From Duncaniella dubosii (lineage in GTDB: Bacteria > Bacteroidota > Bacteroidia > Bacteroidales > Muribaculaceae), in assembly GCF_004803915.1 (NCBI RefSeq), contig NZ_CP039396.1, positions 1,426,001 through 1,490,000 of the forward strand: a DNA stretch of 64,000 bases. Direction: 5' to 3'. Below the pieces are notes generated by a model. The model saw only the letters and a list, made by a program, of their open reading frames with translations, was not told the origin of the DNA and did no database searches. Positions within the stretch are counted from its first letter, which is position 1. Each line of letters starts with the position of its first letter. Positions 35,962-45,036 of the stretch are shown one piece after another. The translations under genes were made by a program, and so were the position numbers.

Positions 35962-36366
35962 ATGAGAAAAATCACAAAAATCATAGTCCATTGCACCGCT
36001 ACGCGTGCCGGTAAGGAGGTCACGGTCGCTGAAATCACGCTATGGCACAAAGCCCGTGGATTTCAGACGATAGGCTATCACTATGTTGTCGGTCTTGACG
36101 GCGAGGTTCATGCCGGAAGAGATGAATCCGAGGCAGGCGCGCATTGCTACGGCCGGAATTCATGCAGTATCGGGGTTGTTTATGTCGGCGGTCTCTCTGC
36201 GTCCGACGGTTTGCCGGCCGACACCCGTACACCGGCTCAGAAGACAGCCCTTAAATCTCTGATTGCCACTCTTAAATCCCGCTATCCGGGTGCTACTGTC
36301 CATTCCCATCGGGAATTTGCGGCCAAGGCATGTCCGTGTTTCGACGCTGCGGCTGAATATGGCTGA
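35962..36366 (+). CDS. N-acetylmuramoyl-L-alanine amidase, amidase_2 (PGRP) type
   Basis: A 134-residue zinc amidase that cuts the bond between MurNAc and the stem peptide. Zinc ligands are visible: His in IIVHCTAT (His10), His near the end in VHSHREFAAKACPCFD, and the Cys of the PCFD motif (replacing the usual CPG/His position). The fold strand GYHYVVGLDGEVHAGRD holds the catalytic Tyr region. There is no signal peptide, a form typical of phage endolysins and of many stand-alone copies in Bacteroides. No other phage genes surround it. It lies after a terminator and before a DUF5119 lipoprotein on the same strand. Confidence 0.87.
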   Translation: MRKITKIIVHCTATRAGKEVTVAEITLWHKARGFQTIGYHYVVGLDGEVHAGRDESEAGAHCYGRNSCSIGVVYVGGLSASDGLPADTRTPAQKTALKSLIATLKSRYPGATVHSHREFAAKACPCFDAAAEYG

Positions 36367-36439
36367 ATATAATACTGATGGCTGCCGGAAACTTAATCGC
36401 GGTTGACATTGTTTATTAAATGTAAATAATTGTTACATT

Positions 36440-37465
36440 TTGATACCGCATTTCCTCCATACTGCTTATCAGGCTCTTGCTTATGCTTTTAAATCTTTAC
36501 TTCCCCGTCTGTCAGGATGTGGACTTTTGTTCGTGTGCGTGCCGGCGATGGCTCTGATATTGCAGTCGTGCAGCCATTCCGCGATAATCTGTCCTGATGG
36601 CGGAGGCAGGGTGATCGACGTGAGATTCATGTGGAATGACGCCCCCGATGCAATGCCCGACGGTATGACGCTCTATTTCTTCCCGGTGAATTCCGACGGA
36701 AACATATGGCGGTTTGACATTGCCGGCCGCGACGGCGGAAAGGTGGAACTGCCTTTCGGCTCTTATCGGCTTCTCGCTTTCAACAACGATTTGCCGAGGA
36801 TTGATTATTCGGAGATCTCTTCTTACGACAGCTTCACCGCCAATGCCCGCTTTGCCGGAAAGGCTTTGGTCTATGCTCCCGGTCTGCTCTATGTCGGGAC
36901 TGTCGGTTTCGTCGATGTGACTGTCTGTGGGGTGGAATATACAGACCATGAAGGATGCGGCAAGAATTGTCCACGAGGGCTCGTCAGATGCTATCCGAAG
37001 CTTGAATCGACAATCTACAATGTGATTGTCCGTGACATCGACGGAATGTCGCTCGTGCGTTCTGCGTCGGCGACAATCGAAGGCATTGCCTCGGCTATGA
37101 AGCTTGCCAGCGGTGACGCGACGGGCTATGTTGTCGGAGAGTCTTTGTCGCTTTCCTCTCTTCGGCAATCTTCCGAGATGAACGGCGTTACCACCGGTTT
37201 CGGTTCTATTCCCGGAAAGAATGAATACTGGCTGATCATAACTGTCACGCGTACCGATGGGAAAACCTTTGCCAAACGTATAGATGTCTCCTCGCAAGTA
37301 TTGAACAGTTCCAATCCACGGAATGTTACTATTATAGTAGACGGGCTCGATATTCCCGGCGACGATCTGCCTCCGTCATCAGATGACAATGTCGGCATAG
37401 AGGTCGGAGTCGATGGATGGCACGAAATAATTATTGACATTAACACTGATTCCGTCATTGCCTGA
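36440..37465 (+). CDS. DUF5119-type fimbria-associated lipoprotein
   Basis: A protein of about 341 residues. The long frame begins with a TTG at 36440. The first internal ATG (36548) would leave too short a signal, so TTG, or another non-ATG start within the next 30 codons, is preferred. The signal region KSLLPRLSGCGLLFVC leads to a lipobox LILQSC, then two beta domains (VIDVRFMWNDAPDAMPDGMT, typical of DUF5119; and YPKLESTIYNVIVRDIDGM). This family usually sits upstream of fimbrillin genes, as here (45 bases before one), and is thought to be a minor or anchor part of type V pili. A 7-bp hairpin (36419-36425 with 36433-36439) lies immediately before the TTG. Confidence 0.75.
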   Translation: MIPHFLHTAYQALAYAFKSLLPRLSGCGLLFVCVPAMALILQSCSHSAIICPDGGGRVIDVRFMWNDAPDAMPDGMTLYFFPVNSDGNIWRFDIAGRDGGKVELPFGSYRLLAFNNDLPRIDYSEISSYDSFTANARFAGKALVYAPGLLYVGTVGFVDVTVCGVEYTDHEGCGKNCPRGLVRCYPKLESTIYNVIVRDIDGMSLVRSASATIEGIASAMKLASGDATGYVVGESLSLSSLRQSSEMNGVTTGFGSIPGKNEYWLIITVTRTDGKTFAKRIDVSSQVLNSSNPRNVTIIVDGLDIPGDDLPPSSDDNVGIEVGVDGWHEIIIDINTDSVIA

Positions 37466-37510
37466 GGGTAGCTCTCGGTTTTGTTATATCGGATTTAAAT
37501 TTTTACTTAT

Positions 37511-38628
37511 ATGAAGAATAAACATTTCTATCTCATGGCTGCTATGGGCATCTCCGTATTAGGTTTTTGCTCTTGCTCTGATAATGATGCGCCAGGCATT
37601 GACTCCTCCGTCTCAGCATCAAATGCCATCCGTTTTGCCGCTAACACGGAGCTTGCGTCCCGTGCCGGTGATATTACGACCAACACCCTGAAGGACTTCT
37701 ACGTATATGCCTATACCAGGACAGATGGTGTGCCCGAGCTTTTTATGGACAATGTGACCGTTTCCAAAAGCGATAATAACACATGGACCTATTCGCCCAT
37801 AAAGTATTGGCCTGCAGATCAGACTGTGGATTTCTACGCTTTTGCTCCTGCGTGGGTAGGGGAATCAGGCCCTCTAAAACCGGTCCCGTATTATAATTAC
37901 CCGGGAGATGAAGATATTGTCTATGCTGTTAGCCCTGATCTTACAGGTAATACAGATGCACCCAATGCTCAAGTGGTATTTAATTTCCGACATGCATTAT
38001 CAAAGGTGACGGTTAAAATGAGTTCTACGAATGAAAACTTGAAGGTTAAAGTAACAAACGTCGTACTGACTAATATAATGAGTCGTGGTAATTTTAATTT
38101 CCCAAAGGTCTCTACTTCGCAGACAATTCCATCGGAAACGACTACCCCCGGAGCTGTATCGGAAAATAGTATTGGGAAATGGACAGACCAGAATACGCGT
38201 ACGGGCTATATTTTGCACATGTCTCAGGATCAAGGTGAGATTATTGAGTTGACCAGTACCCCGATTGACATTACTTTGCATGGCGATGGAATTGGCTCGC
38301 AATACATGATGCCTCAGCCTCTTGTATGGAGATCAAACGGAAGTGGAAATGATACATATATTACAGTCATGGGTCAATCTATGATGCAAAGACCGGTGAC
38401 AAGCTTTGGCCTAATGAAAATACTCCTCCTGAAAATATTTCTGAGGGTAGTACAAACCGTGATGGCCTGATGAAATTCCCACTCTCGACGAGCAAGTTGA
38501 CGAGCTGGATTCCCGGTTGCCACTACATTTACAATATGGTCATAAATGCCAATGATGAAATGGGTGCCATTGAATTCGGGTCTCCTACAGTTGACTCTTT
38601 CGTTGATATTGAAAGCAATTATCAATGA
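37511..38628 (+). pseudogene. Fimbrillin family lipoprotein, interrupted by one frameshift
   Basis: A lipoprotein of the fimbrillin (Mfa-like) family. The signal ends in FCSC, followed by the usual start of mature fimbrillin (NAIRFAANTELASRAGD) and the first beta domain (YWPADQTVDFYAFAP, FNFRHALSKVTVKM). The frame is intact to about 38370, then shifts. The second frame carries on with YDAKTGDKLWPNENTP, SKLTSWIPGCHYIYNMVINA and ends IESNYQ at 38628, the normal fimbrillin C-terminus. As written, translation stops at 38470 after 34 wrong residues. One lost base between 38371 and 38379 explains it. It is probably a pilus subunit in the living cell if the loss is an error. Confidence 0.85.
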
Positions 38629-38651
38629 TGTAATCTTCTAAATGATATAAA

Positions 38652-38690
38652 AAATAACGGACTATCGTCGCGACAGCCCGTTATTTTTTT
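38652..38690. terminator. Bidirectional terminator between fimbrillin and ino1
   Basis: Arms AAATAACGG (38652-38660) and CCGTTATTT (38678-38686), a 9-bp stem with T-run TTTTTTT on the plus strand and A/T-rich flank on the other. It serves both convergent genes. Confidence 0.8.
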
Positions 38691-38731
38691 CATTACGGTT
38701 TAGCTTTTTATTGCCAAATATGGATAGATAT

Positions 38732-40075
38732 TTAGTCGATTTCTTCGTCAGCCTCATAGCCACCCATTTCGCGGATAGCGTTCTTCAGCATGGTGTACTG
38801 CTGGAAGAGATGGTTGACAGGAACTTCACCCTTGGTGTAGTCGTGCATCGGGCTCTTGAGGAAGAAGCTGAGGAAGCGCTGGATTCCGTGACGGCCGGCG
38901 CGTGCTGCGAGGTCGCTCAGAAGCACGAGGTCAAGACAGAGGGGAGCTGCGAGGATTGAGTCGCGGCAGAGGAAGTTGATCTTGATCTGCATGGGATAGC
39001 TCATCCATCCGAAGATATCGATGTTGTCCCAGCCTTCCTTGCTGTCGTTGCGCGGGGGATAGTAGTTGATACGTACCTTGTGGTAGTAGCCTTGGTGGCC
39101 GCCTTCTTCAGCACCGCCGCAGTTTGCGTTGTAGAGGTCGGGCTGGTCTTCGGGTACGAGGATTGATTCGAGGGTTGAAAGCTTTGAAACTTCCTTGGTG
39201 CGGAAGTTGGCGGGTTCGTCAAGCACGAGACCGTCGCGGTTGCCGAGTATGTTGGTTGAGAACCATCCGTTGAGGCCGAGGCAACGAGTGCCGATGATGG
39301 GAGCGAAACCTGACTTCACGAGAGTCTGGCCGGTCTTGAAGTCCTTGCCAGCGATAGGCATGCCGGTCTGCTCGCTGAGTTCCCACATTGCGGGGATGTC
39401 AACAGTGGTGTTGGGTGCGCCCATGATGAAGGGTGCGCCTTCCTTGAGGGCTGCGTATGCGTAGCACATCGAAGGTGCGATGTGTTCCTTGTCGTCAGCC
39501 TTCATTGCAGCTTCGAGAGCTTCGATTGTGCCGTGGATCTTTTCGTCAACCGGAACATAGACTTCGGTTGAAGCGGCCCAGAGGACAACAACACGGTCAA
39601 CTCCGTTTTCTTTCTTGAAGTTGCGGATATCTTCGCGGAGCTGTTCGGCCATTTCCCAGCGGGTCTTCTCGCCCATCACGTTGTCACCGTCGAGACGCTT
39701 TGCATAGTTCTTGTCGAAAGCGGCCTTCATGGGGACGATCTTTTCGAGTTCGTCCTTCACGGGTTCGATGTCCTTTTCCTGAAGCACTTCAGCATAGATA
39801 GCGCTCTGGTAGGCGTTGGCTGGATAAACGTCCCATGCGCCGAACACGATGTCGTTGAGGTCGGCCATAGGAACGATGTCCTTATAGTGGAGATATTTTT
39901 TGTCTGCTCCCTTGCCGACACGGATCTTGTCGTATTGGGTCATTGAGCCGACAGGTTTTGCGAGACCTTTGCGGGCCATGAGGACGCCGGTCATGAAGGT
40001 GGAGGTAACTGCTCCAAGTCCTACTACGAGTACGCCAAGCTTACCGTTGGCGGGTTTTACAGTAGATTTAGTCAT
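38732..40075 (-). CDS. Myo-inositol-1-phosphate synthase
   Basis: 447 residues, NAD-dependent, converting glucose 6-phosphate to inositol 1-phosphate. A Rossmann start (LGVLVVGLGAVTSTFMTGVL) is followed by family motifs DVYPANAYQSA and VLWAASTEVYVP, the lysine region GMPIAGKDFKTGQT, the LGLNGWFSTNILGNRDG block, and the C-terminal tetramer part SYPMQIKINFLCRDSI. In Bacteroides this enzyme supplies inositol for phosphatidylinositol and inositol sphingolipids. The rest of that lipid cluster is not in this window, so the gene looks solitary. No convincing promoter was found in the 520 bases upstream. Confidence 0.95.
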   Translation of the reverse strand: MTKSTVKPANGKLGVLVVGLGAVTSTFMTGVLMARKGLAKPVGSMTQYDKIRVGKGADKKYLHYKDIVPMADLNDIVFGAWDVYPANAYQSAIYAEVLQEKDIEPVKDELEKIVPMKAAFDKNYAKRLDGDNVMGEKTRWEMAEQLREDIRNFKKENGVDRVVVLWAASTEVYVPVDEKIHGTIEALEAAMKADDKEHIAPSMCYAYAALKEGAPFIMGAPNTTVDIPAMWELSEQTGMPIAGKDFKTGQTLVKSGFAPIIGTRCLGLNGWFSTNILGNRDGLVLDEPANFRTKEVSKLSTLESILVPEDQPDLYNANCGGAEEGGHQGYYHKVRINYYPPRNDSKEGWDNIDIFGWMSYPMQIKINFLCRDSILAAPLCLDLVLLSDLAARAGRHGIQRFLSFFLKSPMHDYTKGEVPVNHLFQQYTMLKNAIREMGGYEADEEID

Positions 40076-40595
40076 GATGGTTGTTTACTTACTAATTGAT
40101 AGTAAATTATTAAGGTTATGTTTAATTGTTTCTGACTTTGGATGCCCGCACTGTGGTTTGTGATGAAAGCGTGCGCTGCATTTCAGCCCCAAAAAGTACA
40201 GCTATTTTTTCGAATGTGAAATAATTTTTATTTAAAAATTCCACATGATTTGTGAAAAATCATTTAATAAAGCTCTATATGGTAAATATATCATAAATAT
40301 AAGCTTATATCAGTATATAAAACACAATAAACGTTAACGTGGCAGCTTCGTCCCATCTTATATCCCGACTTGTCGATAGAATTTGACAGTGAGCGCTTTG
40401 CATGTTTTTTGCGTATGACACAGAATTTATAGTCCCGTTATTCTTACATGGATGAAAAGATTATAATTTATTGGTTCATGGTATTGGTGGAAGTTGCGAT
40501 AATGGTAAAAGAACGACATAGCCCGTGTAACATCTCAAAGTCACACGGGGCTGTGTTATAATTTAAGGTATTAAGAACGATTGTCAGGGAAAGAC
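40076..40595. other. 520-base intergenic region
   Basis: No coding frame of note. The part near 40200-40350 is very AT-rich and may carry promoter elements for ino1, but no full TTTG-N19-22-TAnnTTTG pair was found. A hairpin near the other end (40520-40552) serves korB. Everything else is unexplained. Confidence 0.5.
40520..40552 (-). terminator. Hairpin after korAB
   Basis: Arms AGCCCGTGT (40520-40528) and ACACGGGGCT (40543-40552), 9 bp with one bulged base, 44 bases after the korB stop. The T-tract on the minus strand is poor (TCGTTCTTTT). Confidence 0.5.
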
Positions 40596-41609
40596 TTATT
40601 CCACAGTCCAAGTTTCGCCGGCGAGGACCATGTCGCGGAGCGAGCTGAAGTTTTTGCGGGCGCGTACTTCGGCCACCTGTTCCTCGACAGCCTGATCGTA
40701 GGCGGGCGAGTCAACGTCGCGGATCACACCGAGTGCCAGCGGGAGGTCGTGGCCGTCCATCATGGCGAGCTGCTGGTGGAGGAAGTTTGACGGAGTGTGG
40801 GCGTCGTGAACGAGCACATCGTCCATCGTATAGCCCTCTTCACCGACCTTCACGGCTTTGAGCAGGAATCCGTCGCGGACGAGACCCATTTCATTGTCCT
40901 TGCCGAAGAGCATCTTCTCGCCGTGGACGAGATGGATTGTGCGCTCGGCGCGGTGCTCCTTGTCAGTGATGAAATTGTGGATGCCGTGGTTGAAGATTAC
41001 GCAGTTCTGGAGGATTTCGACAACCGATGCACCCTTGTGGCGGGCGGCTGCGACGAGCACTTCTTGTGAAATCTGAAGCTCTACGTCGATGCTGCGGGCG
41101 AAGAAGTTGCCGCGTGCGCCGAAGACGAGTTCAGCGGGGATGAAGGGGTCTTCGGTAGTGCCGTAGGGCGATGACTTCGAAACGAATCCACGGTCGCTGG
41201 TCGGTGAATACTGACCCTTGGTGAGACCATAGATTTTATTATTGAAGAGGAGCATGTTGATGTCGATGTTGCGGCGCACTGCATGGATGAAGTGGTTGCC
41301 ACCGATTGCGAGACCGTCGCCGTCGCCCGAAATCTGCCATACGGTCATGTCGGGGCGCGCTACCTTGAAGCCGGTGGCTATGGCTGCCGCACGTCCGTGG
41401 ATGGTGTGGAAACCGTAGGTGTTCATGTAGTAGGGGAGGCGCGAGCTACAGCCGATGCCCGAGATGACAGCTGTCATGTGGGGAGGCACACCCACGGTGG
41501 CCATAGCCTTGTGGAGTGAGTTGAGGATGGCGTGGTCGCCGCAGCCGGGACACCAGCGCACTGACTGGCTGCTCTTATAGTTGGCGGGGGTATACTGAGT
41601 CTGTTCCAT
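40596..41609 (-). CDS. 2-oxoacid:ferredoxin oxidoreductase, beta subunit (KorB type)
   Basis: A 337-residue thiamine-diphosphate subunit. The Fe-S/TPP signature RWCPGCGDHAILNSLHKA opens the protein, followed by GIGCSSRLPYYMNTYGFHTI and the ThDP motif GDGDGLAIGGNHFIHAVRRN with NNKIYGLTKGQYSPTS. With the alpha subunit 5 bases upstream it oxidises a 2-oxoacid, most likely 2-oxoglutarate, to the acyl-CoA and reduced ferredoxin. It is oxygen-sensitive, consistent with an anaerobe. The exact substrate cannot be told from the sequence. Confidence 0.92.
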   Translation of the reverse strand: MEQTQYTPANYKSSQSVRWCPGCGDHAILNSLHKAMATVGVPPHMTAVISGIGCSSRLPYYMNTYGFHTIHGRAAAIATGFKVARPDMTVWQISGDGDGLAIGGNHFIHAVRRNIDINMLLFNNKIYGLTKGQYSPTSDRGFVSKSSPYGTTEDPFIPAELVFGARGNFFARSIDVELQISQEVLVAAARHKGASVVEILQNCVIFNHGIHNFITDKEHRAERTIHLVHGEKMLFGKDNEMGLVRDGFLLKAVKVGEEGYTMDDVLVHDAHTPSNFLHQQLAMMDGHDLPLALGVIRDVDSPAYDQAVEEQVAEVRARKNFSSLRDMVLAGETWTVE

Positions 41610-41614
41610 GATTA

Positions 41615-43462
41615 TTAGTCCTCCATGATTTTAGTTACACCTTTGACTACTTCGCTCACAAGGAAGGGCTGGCCTTGAATCTTGTTGATGCGTTTGATGT
41701 TGAGACCGGGGAAGCGGGCCTGAAGATAGTCGGCGAACATGCCTGTGTTGAGCTCGGCCACGATTACGGTCTTGTAGCTGCTGAGCACTTCCTCCGTATT
41801 GGCGGGAAGCGGGTTGATGTAGTTGAAGTGGGCGAAGGCCACGGGCTTGCCGGCTGCACAGAGTTCGCCGGCGGCAGTGCGGAGATGGCCGTATGTGCCG
41901 CCCCAGCCGACGAGGATGGTGTCGGCCTCTTTCGGGTCGAGGACTTCGAGTGCGGGAATGTCGTTGGCGATGCGGGCGATCTTTTCGCGACGGGCCATGA
42001 CCATCTTTTCGTGGTTGACGGGGTCGGTTGAGATTGCGCCTGTGTTGTAGTCTTTTTCAAGACCGCCCACGCGGTGCATGGCGCCTTCAGTGCCGGGGAT
42101 GGCCCAGTAGCGCACGAGGTCTTCGTCCTTGCGGGTGTAGGGCTGCCATGCTTCGTCGACAGCGTTGGGAGCGAGCAACGGAGGATGTATTTCGGGAAGT
42201 TCCGAAGCTTCAGGGACGCGCCATGCGCTCGATCCGTTGCCGATGAAGGCGTCGGTGAGAAGGATGACGGGAGTCATGTGTTCCACGGCTATGCGTGCGG
42301 CTTCGAAAGCCATTGTGAAGCAGTCGGTCGGAGTGGACGCCGCCACAACTGCAAGTGGCGATTCACCGTTACGGCCGTAGAGCGCCTGCATGAGGTCGGT
42401 CTGCTCGGTCTTGGTGGGGAGACCGGTCGAGGGGCCACCGCGCTGCACGTCGACGATGACCAGCGGAAGTTCGGCGATGACGGCGAGGCCGATGCCTTCA
42501 CTCTTGAGGGCGAGGCCGGGGCCTGAAGTGGAGGTGACTGCGAGATGTCCGGCGAACGATGCTCCGATTGCCGAGCAGACACCTGCGATTTCATCTTCCA
42601 TCTGGACGGCTTTAACGCCGAGGTCCTTACGCTTTGCGAGTTCCTGAAGGATGTCGGTCGCAGGGGTGATGGGGTAGCTGCCGAGGAAGAGGGGACGGCC
42701 GCTCTTCTCCGATGCGGCGATGAAGCCCCATGCGGTGGCGGTGTTGCCGTTGATGTCGGTGTAGACACCGGGGACGGCCTCTTCGGTCTCGATGCGGTAG
42801 GTCGAGACGGTTGCGTGTATGTTGTTGCCGTAGTTGTAGCCGGCTTCGATAACCTTTGCGTTGGCTTCGAAGATGGCGGGTTTCTTGGCGAATTTGCCTT
42901 TGAGCATGCGGAGCGCGCCTTCGAGCGGACGGTCAAAGAGCCAGCAGACGAGTCCGAGGGCAAAGATGTTGCGGCATTTGAGGATGCTCTTGTTGTCGAG
43001 TCCGGAGTCCGCGAGGGCGGCTTTGGTCATCGAGGTCACGGGCACTTCAACTACCTGAGCCTTGATGTCGAGTTCCTTGAAGGGATCGAGGGTCTCGAAA
43101 AGTGCTTTCTTGAGATCTGCTTCCTTGAATGAGTCGATGTCGACGATCACTACTCCGCCTGGCTTGAGGAAGCGGATGTTCTGTTTGAGGGCTGCGGGAT
43201 TCATGGCGATAAGCACGTCGCAGAGGTCGCCCGGTGTGTGGACGTCGACTCCGACGCTTACCTGAAAGCCTGACACTCCGCTGAGCGAACCTTGGGGGGC
43301 GCGTACTTCGGCCGGATAGTCGGGGAAGGTTGACACTTTGTTTCCTAACCCTGCGGATACATTTGTGAAAATGTTGCCTGCAAGCTGCATGCCGTCGCCG
43401 GAGTCGCCGGAGAAGCGGACCACAACTTTGTCGAGGGTCTTGACATTGGTCTTGTCTAACAT
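41615..43462 (-). CDS. 2-oxoacid:ferredoxin oxidoreductase, fused gamma-alpha subunit (KorA type)
   Basis: 615 residues from the ATG at 43462 (MLDKTNVKTLDKVVVRFSGD); the frame extends further upstream, but that part has no family similarity and overlaps dihydroorotase. Domain order: gamma domain (about 12-195, with GDSGDGMQLAGNIFTN and FPDYPAEVRAPQGSLSGVSG), then the pyrimidine-binding alpha domain (about 220-470, GSYPITPATDILQELAKRKD, TSTSGPGLALKSEGIGLAV) and a C-terminal transketolase-like domain. This gamma-alpha fusion is standard for KorA. It follows pyrC on the same strand. Confidence 0.92.
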   Translation of the reverse strand: MLDKTNVKTLDKVVVRFSGDSGDGMQLAGNIFTNVSAGLGNKVSTFPDYPAEVRAPQGSLSGVSGFQVSVGVDVHTPGDLCDVLIAMNPAALKQNIRFLKPGGVVIVDIDSFKEADLKKALFETLDPFKELDIKAQVVEVPVTSMTKAALADSGLDNKSILKCRNIFALGLVCWLFDRPLEGALRMLKGKFAKKPAIFEANAKVIEAGYNYGNNIHATVSTYRIETEEAVPGVYTDINGNTATAWGFIAASEKSGRPLFLGSYPITPATDILQELAKRKDLGVKAVQMEDEIAGVCSAIGASFAGHLAVTSTSGPGLALKSEGIGLAVIAELPLVIVDVQRGGPSTGLPTKTEQTDLMQALYGRNGESPLAVVAASTPTDCFTMAFEAARIAVEHMTPVILLTDAFIGNGSSAWRVPEASELPEIHPPLLAPNAVDEAWQPYTRKDEDLVRYWAIPGTEGAMHRVGGLEKDYNTGAISTDPVNHEKMVMARREKIARIANDIPALEVLDPKEADTILVGWGGTYGHLRTAAGELCAAGKPVAFAHFNYINPLPANTEEVLSSYKTVIVAELNTGMFADYLQARFPGLNIKRINKIQGQPFLVSEVVKGVTKIMED

Positions 43463-43532
43463 AATGTGTGAAATTAAAGTTACAAGGTTTTCTATATGTT
43501 GTTCATGGTTGAAAAAATCTCGGGTTGGCGGC

Positions 43533-44956
43533 TTAAGCCTCGGATTGGCTCCGGGCTTTTTCCACTGCGTCAAAGCGGAGCGGTTGGCCGTGGGGCGCGG
43601 CGAAGACACCGTCGCTGTAGGCCGTCGCTCCGTTGACCATTGTCAGGCGTATGTTGTGGCTCAGGCACATTCCTGCGAGTGGTGTCCATCCGCATCGTCC
43701 GGCCATATCGCTGTCGGTGATTTTGACAGGGCGGACAGACGGGTCTACGGGGTCGAGGAGCACGAGGTCGGCATAGTAGCCCTCGCGGATAAATCCGCGC
43801 CGGTCGATGCCGAGCAGCCGGGCCGGATTGTGGCTCATTAGCTCGACGATGCGTTCAGGCCCGATGGATTCGAGCCGGGGGGCGGTGTCGAGCAGTTCGA
43901 GCATGGCGCGGAGCGAGAACTGCACCATCGGCATGCCTGACGCGGCGGTCAGAGCGTCGCCCTCTTTCTGCCGGAGGAGATGCGGGGCATGGTCGGTGGC
44001 GATGGTGTCGATACATCCTCCCGGGAGGAGTTCGCGCAGGAGGGCTATGCGGTCGGAGGCTTCCTTTATGGCGGGATTGCATTTGATGCGCGCTCCGAGA
44101 CGGTCGAAATCATTGCGGTCAAAAAGGAGATATTGCGGACAGGTCTCGGCTGTGACGCTGACACCTTCGGCCTTGGCCTTCTTGATCATTTCCAGCTCAT
44201 CGGCGGTGGAGATGTGGCAGATGTGGAGATGTGCGCCGGTCCGGCGGGCAAGTCCGATGGCTCTGCGGGTGGCTTCGATACATGCTTCGCGCGGGCGGAC
44301 GTCGGGATGGCGTTCCACCGGGATTGTGCCTCCGCATTCGTCGAGCAGACGGTCGCGCGAGGTGCGGATGATGGCTTCGTCTTCGGCATGGACTGCGATG
44401 AGAGCGGGCGATTCAGCGAAGAGCCGGGTGAGGGTCGAGTTGTCGTCGACAAGCATGTTGCCTGTCGATGAGCCGAGGAAAAGTTTCACTCCTGCCACCT
44501 GCGAGTAGTCGGCAGCGAGCAGTTCGGTTATGTTGTCGTTGGTCGCGCCGATGAAAAATCCGAAGTTTGCGGCCGAAACCTCTGACGCGCGTTTGATTTT
44601 GTCGTCAACGGCCTTGCGGCTGACTGTTGCCGGCCGCGTGTTTGGCATGTCGACGTATGATGTGACTCCTCCTGCGACTGCTGCCCGGCTTTCGGTCTCG
44701 ATGTCGCCTTTTTCGGTCAGTCCCGGGTCGCGGAAGTGGACGTGGGTGTCGATGACTCCGGGCATGAGCATGCCACCCCCGCAGTCGATGACTGTGTCTG
44801 CTTTCTGTCGGAGCGCGTTGAGCGAGTCAGGGCCGTCGCCGGAAGGGTTGATTCTTCGCCGGTGCGGACTATCAGTTGGCCGTCGGTCAGGACATAGCCT
44901 CTGTAGCGTCGGCCTTCATTTACGATTTCGGCGTTGTGGAGCAGGGTGACTGACAT
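43533..44956 (-). pseudogene. pyrC: Dihydroorotase, interrupted by one frameshift near the N-terminus
   Basis: The pyrimidine enzyme that closes carbamoyl aspartate to dihydroorotate. The gene starts at 44956 (MSVTLLHNAEIVNEGRRYRG), and the frame breaks near 44851-44857. Restoring one base there joins RTGEE to INPSGDGPDSLNAL, and the second frame then reads through to the end. Metal and substrate motifs are all present: DTHVHFRDPG, HAEDE, HLHICHIST and ATDHAPH. This is the subtype that clusters with allantoinase-like class I enzymes of about 445 residues. As written the protein would be lost, which is unlikely for a core enzyme, so I suspect a consensus error. It lies between the GT2 gene and korA in one minus-strand run. 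Confidence 0.88.
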
Positions 44957-44998
44957 GGGGGTATTAGTCGCTAACTGTTGGTCAGAGGTAGCAATTGT

Positions 44999-45036
44999 TT
45001 AAGTATTAAGGATTAAGTGTTAAGTTAAGGATTGAG
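44999..45036. repeat. Degenerate TTAAGNN heptamer repeat
   Basis: Units TTAAGTA, TTAAGGA, TTAAGTG, TTAAG, TTAAGGA, TTGAG lie between the GT2 and dihydroorotase genes; the GT2 stop codon (45025-45027) is inside the repeat. It is related to the array at 56652-56693. Confidence 0.55.

Noticed and set aside
35962..36366. Amidase as a prophage endolysin
   Set aside because: No holin, portal, terminase or tail gene lies near it; stand-alone amidases are common in Bacteroidales.
36512..37297. 261-codon minus-strand frame
   Set aside because: Antisense to the DUF5119 lipoprotein, which has a clear lipobox and family sequence.
42074..42526. Several overlapping plus-strand frames inside korA
   Set aside because: They are opposite to the conserved pyrimidine-binding domain; high GC at third positions leaves several frames open.
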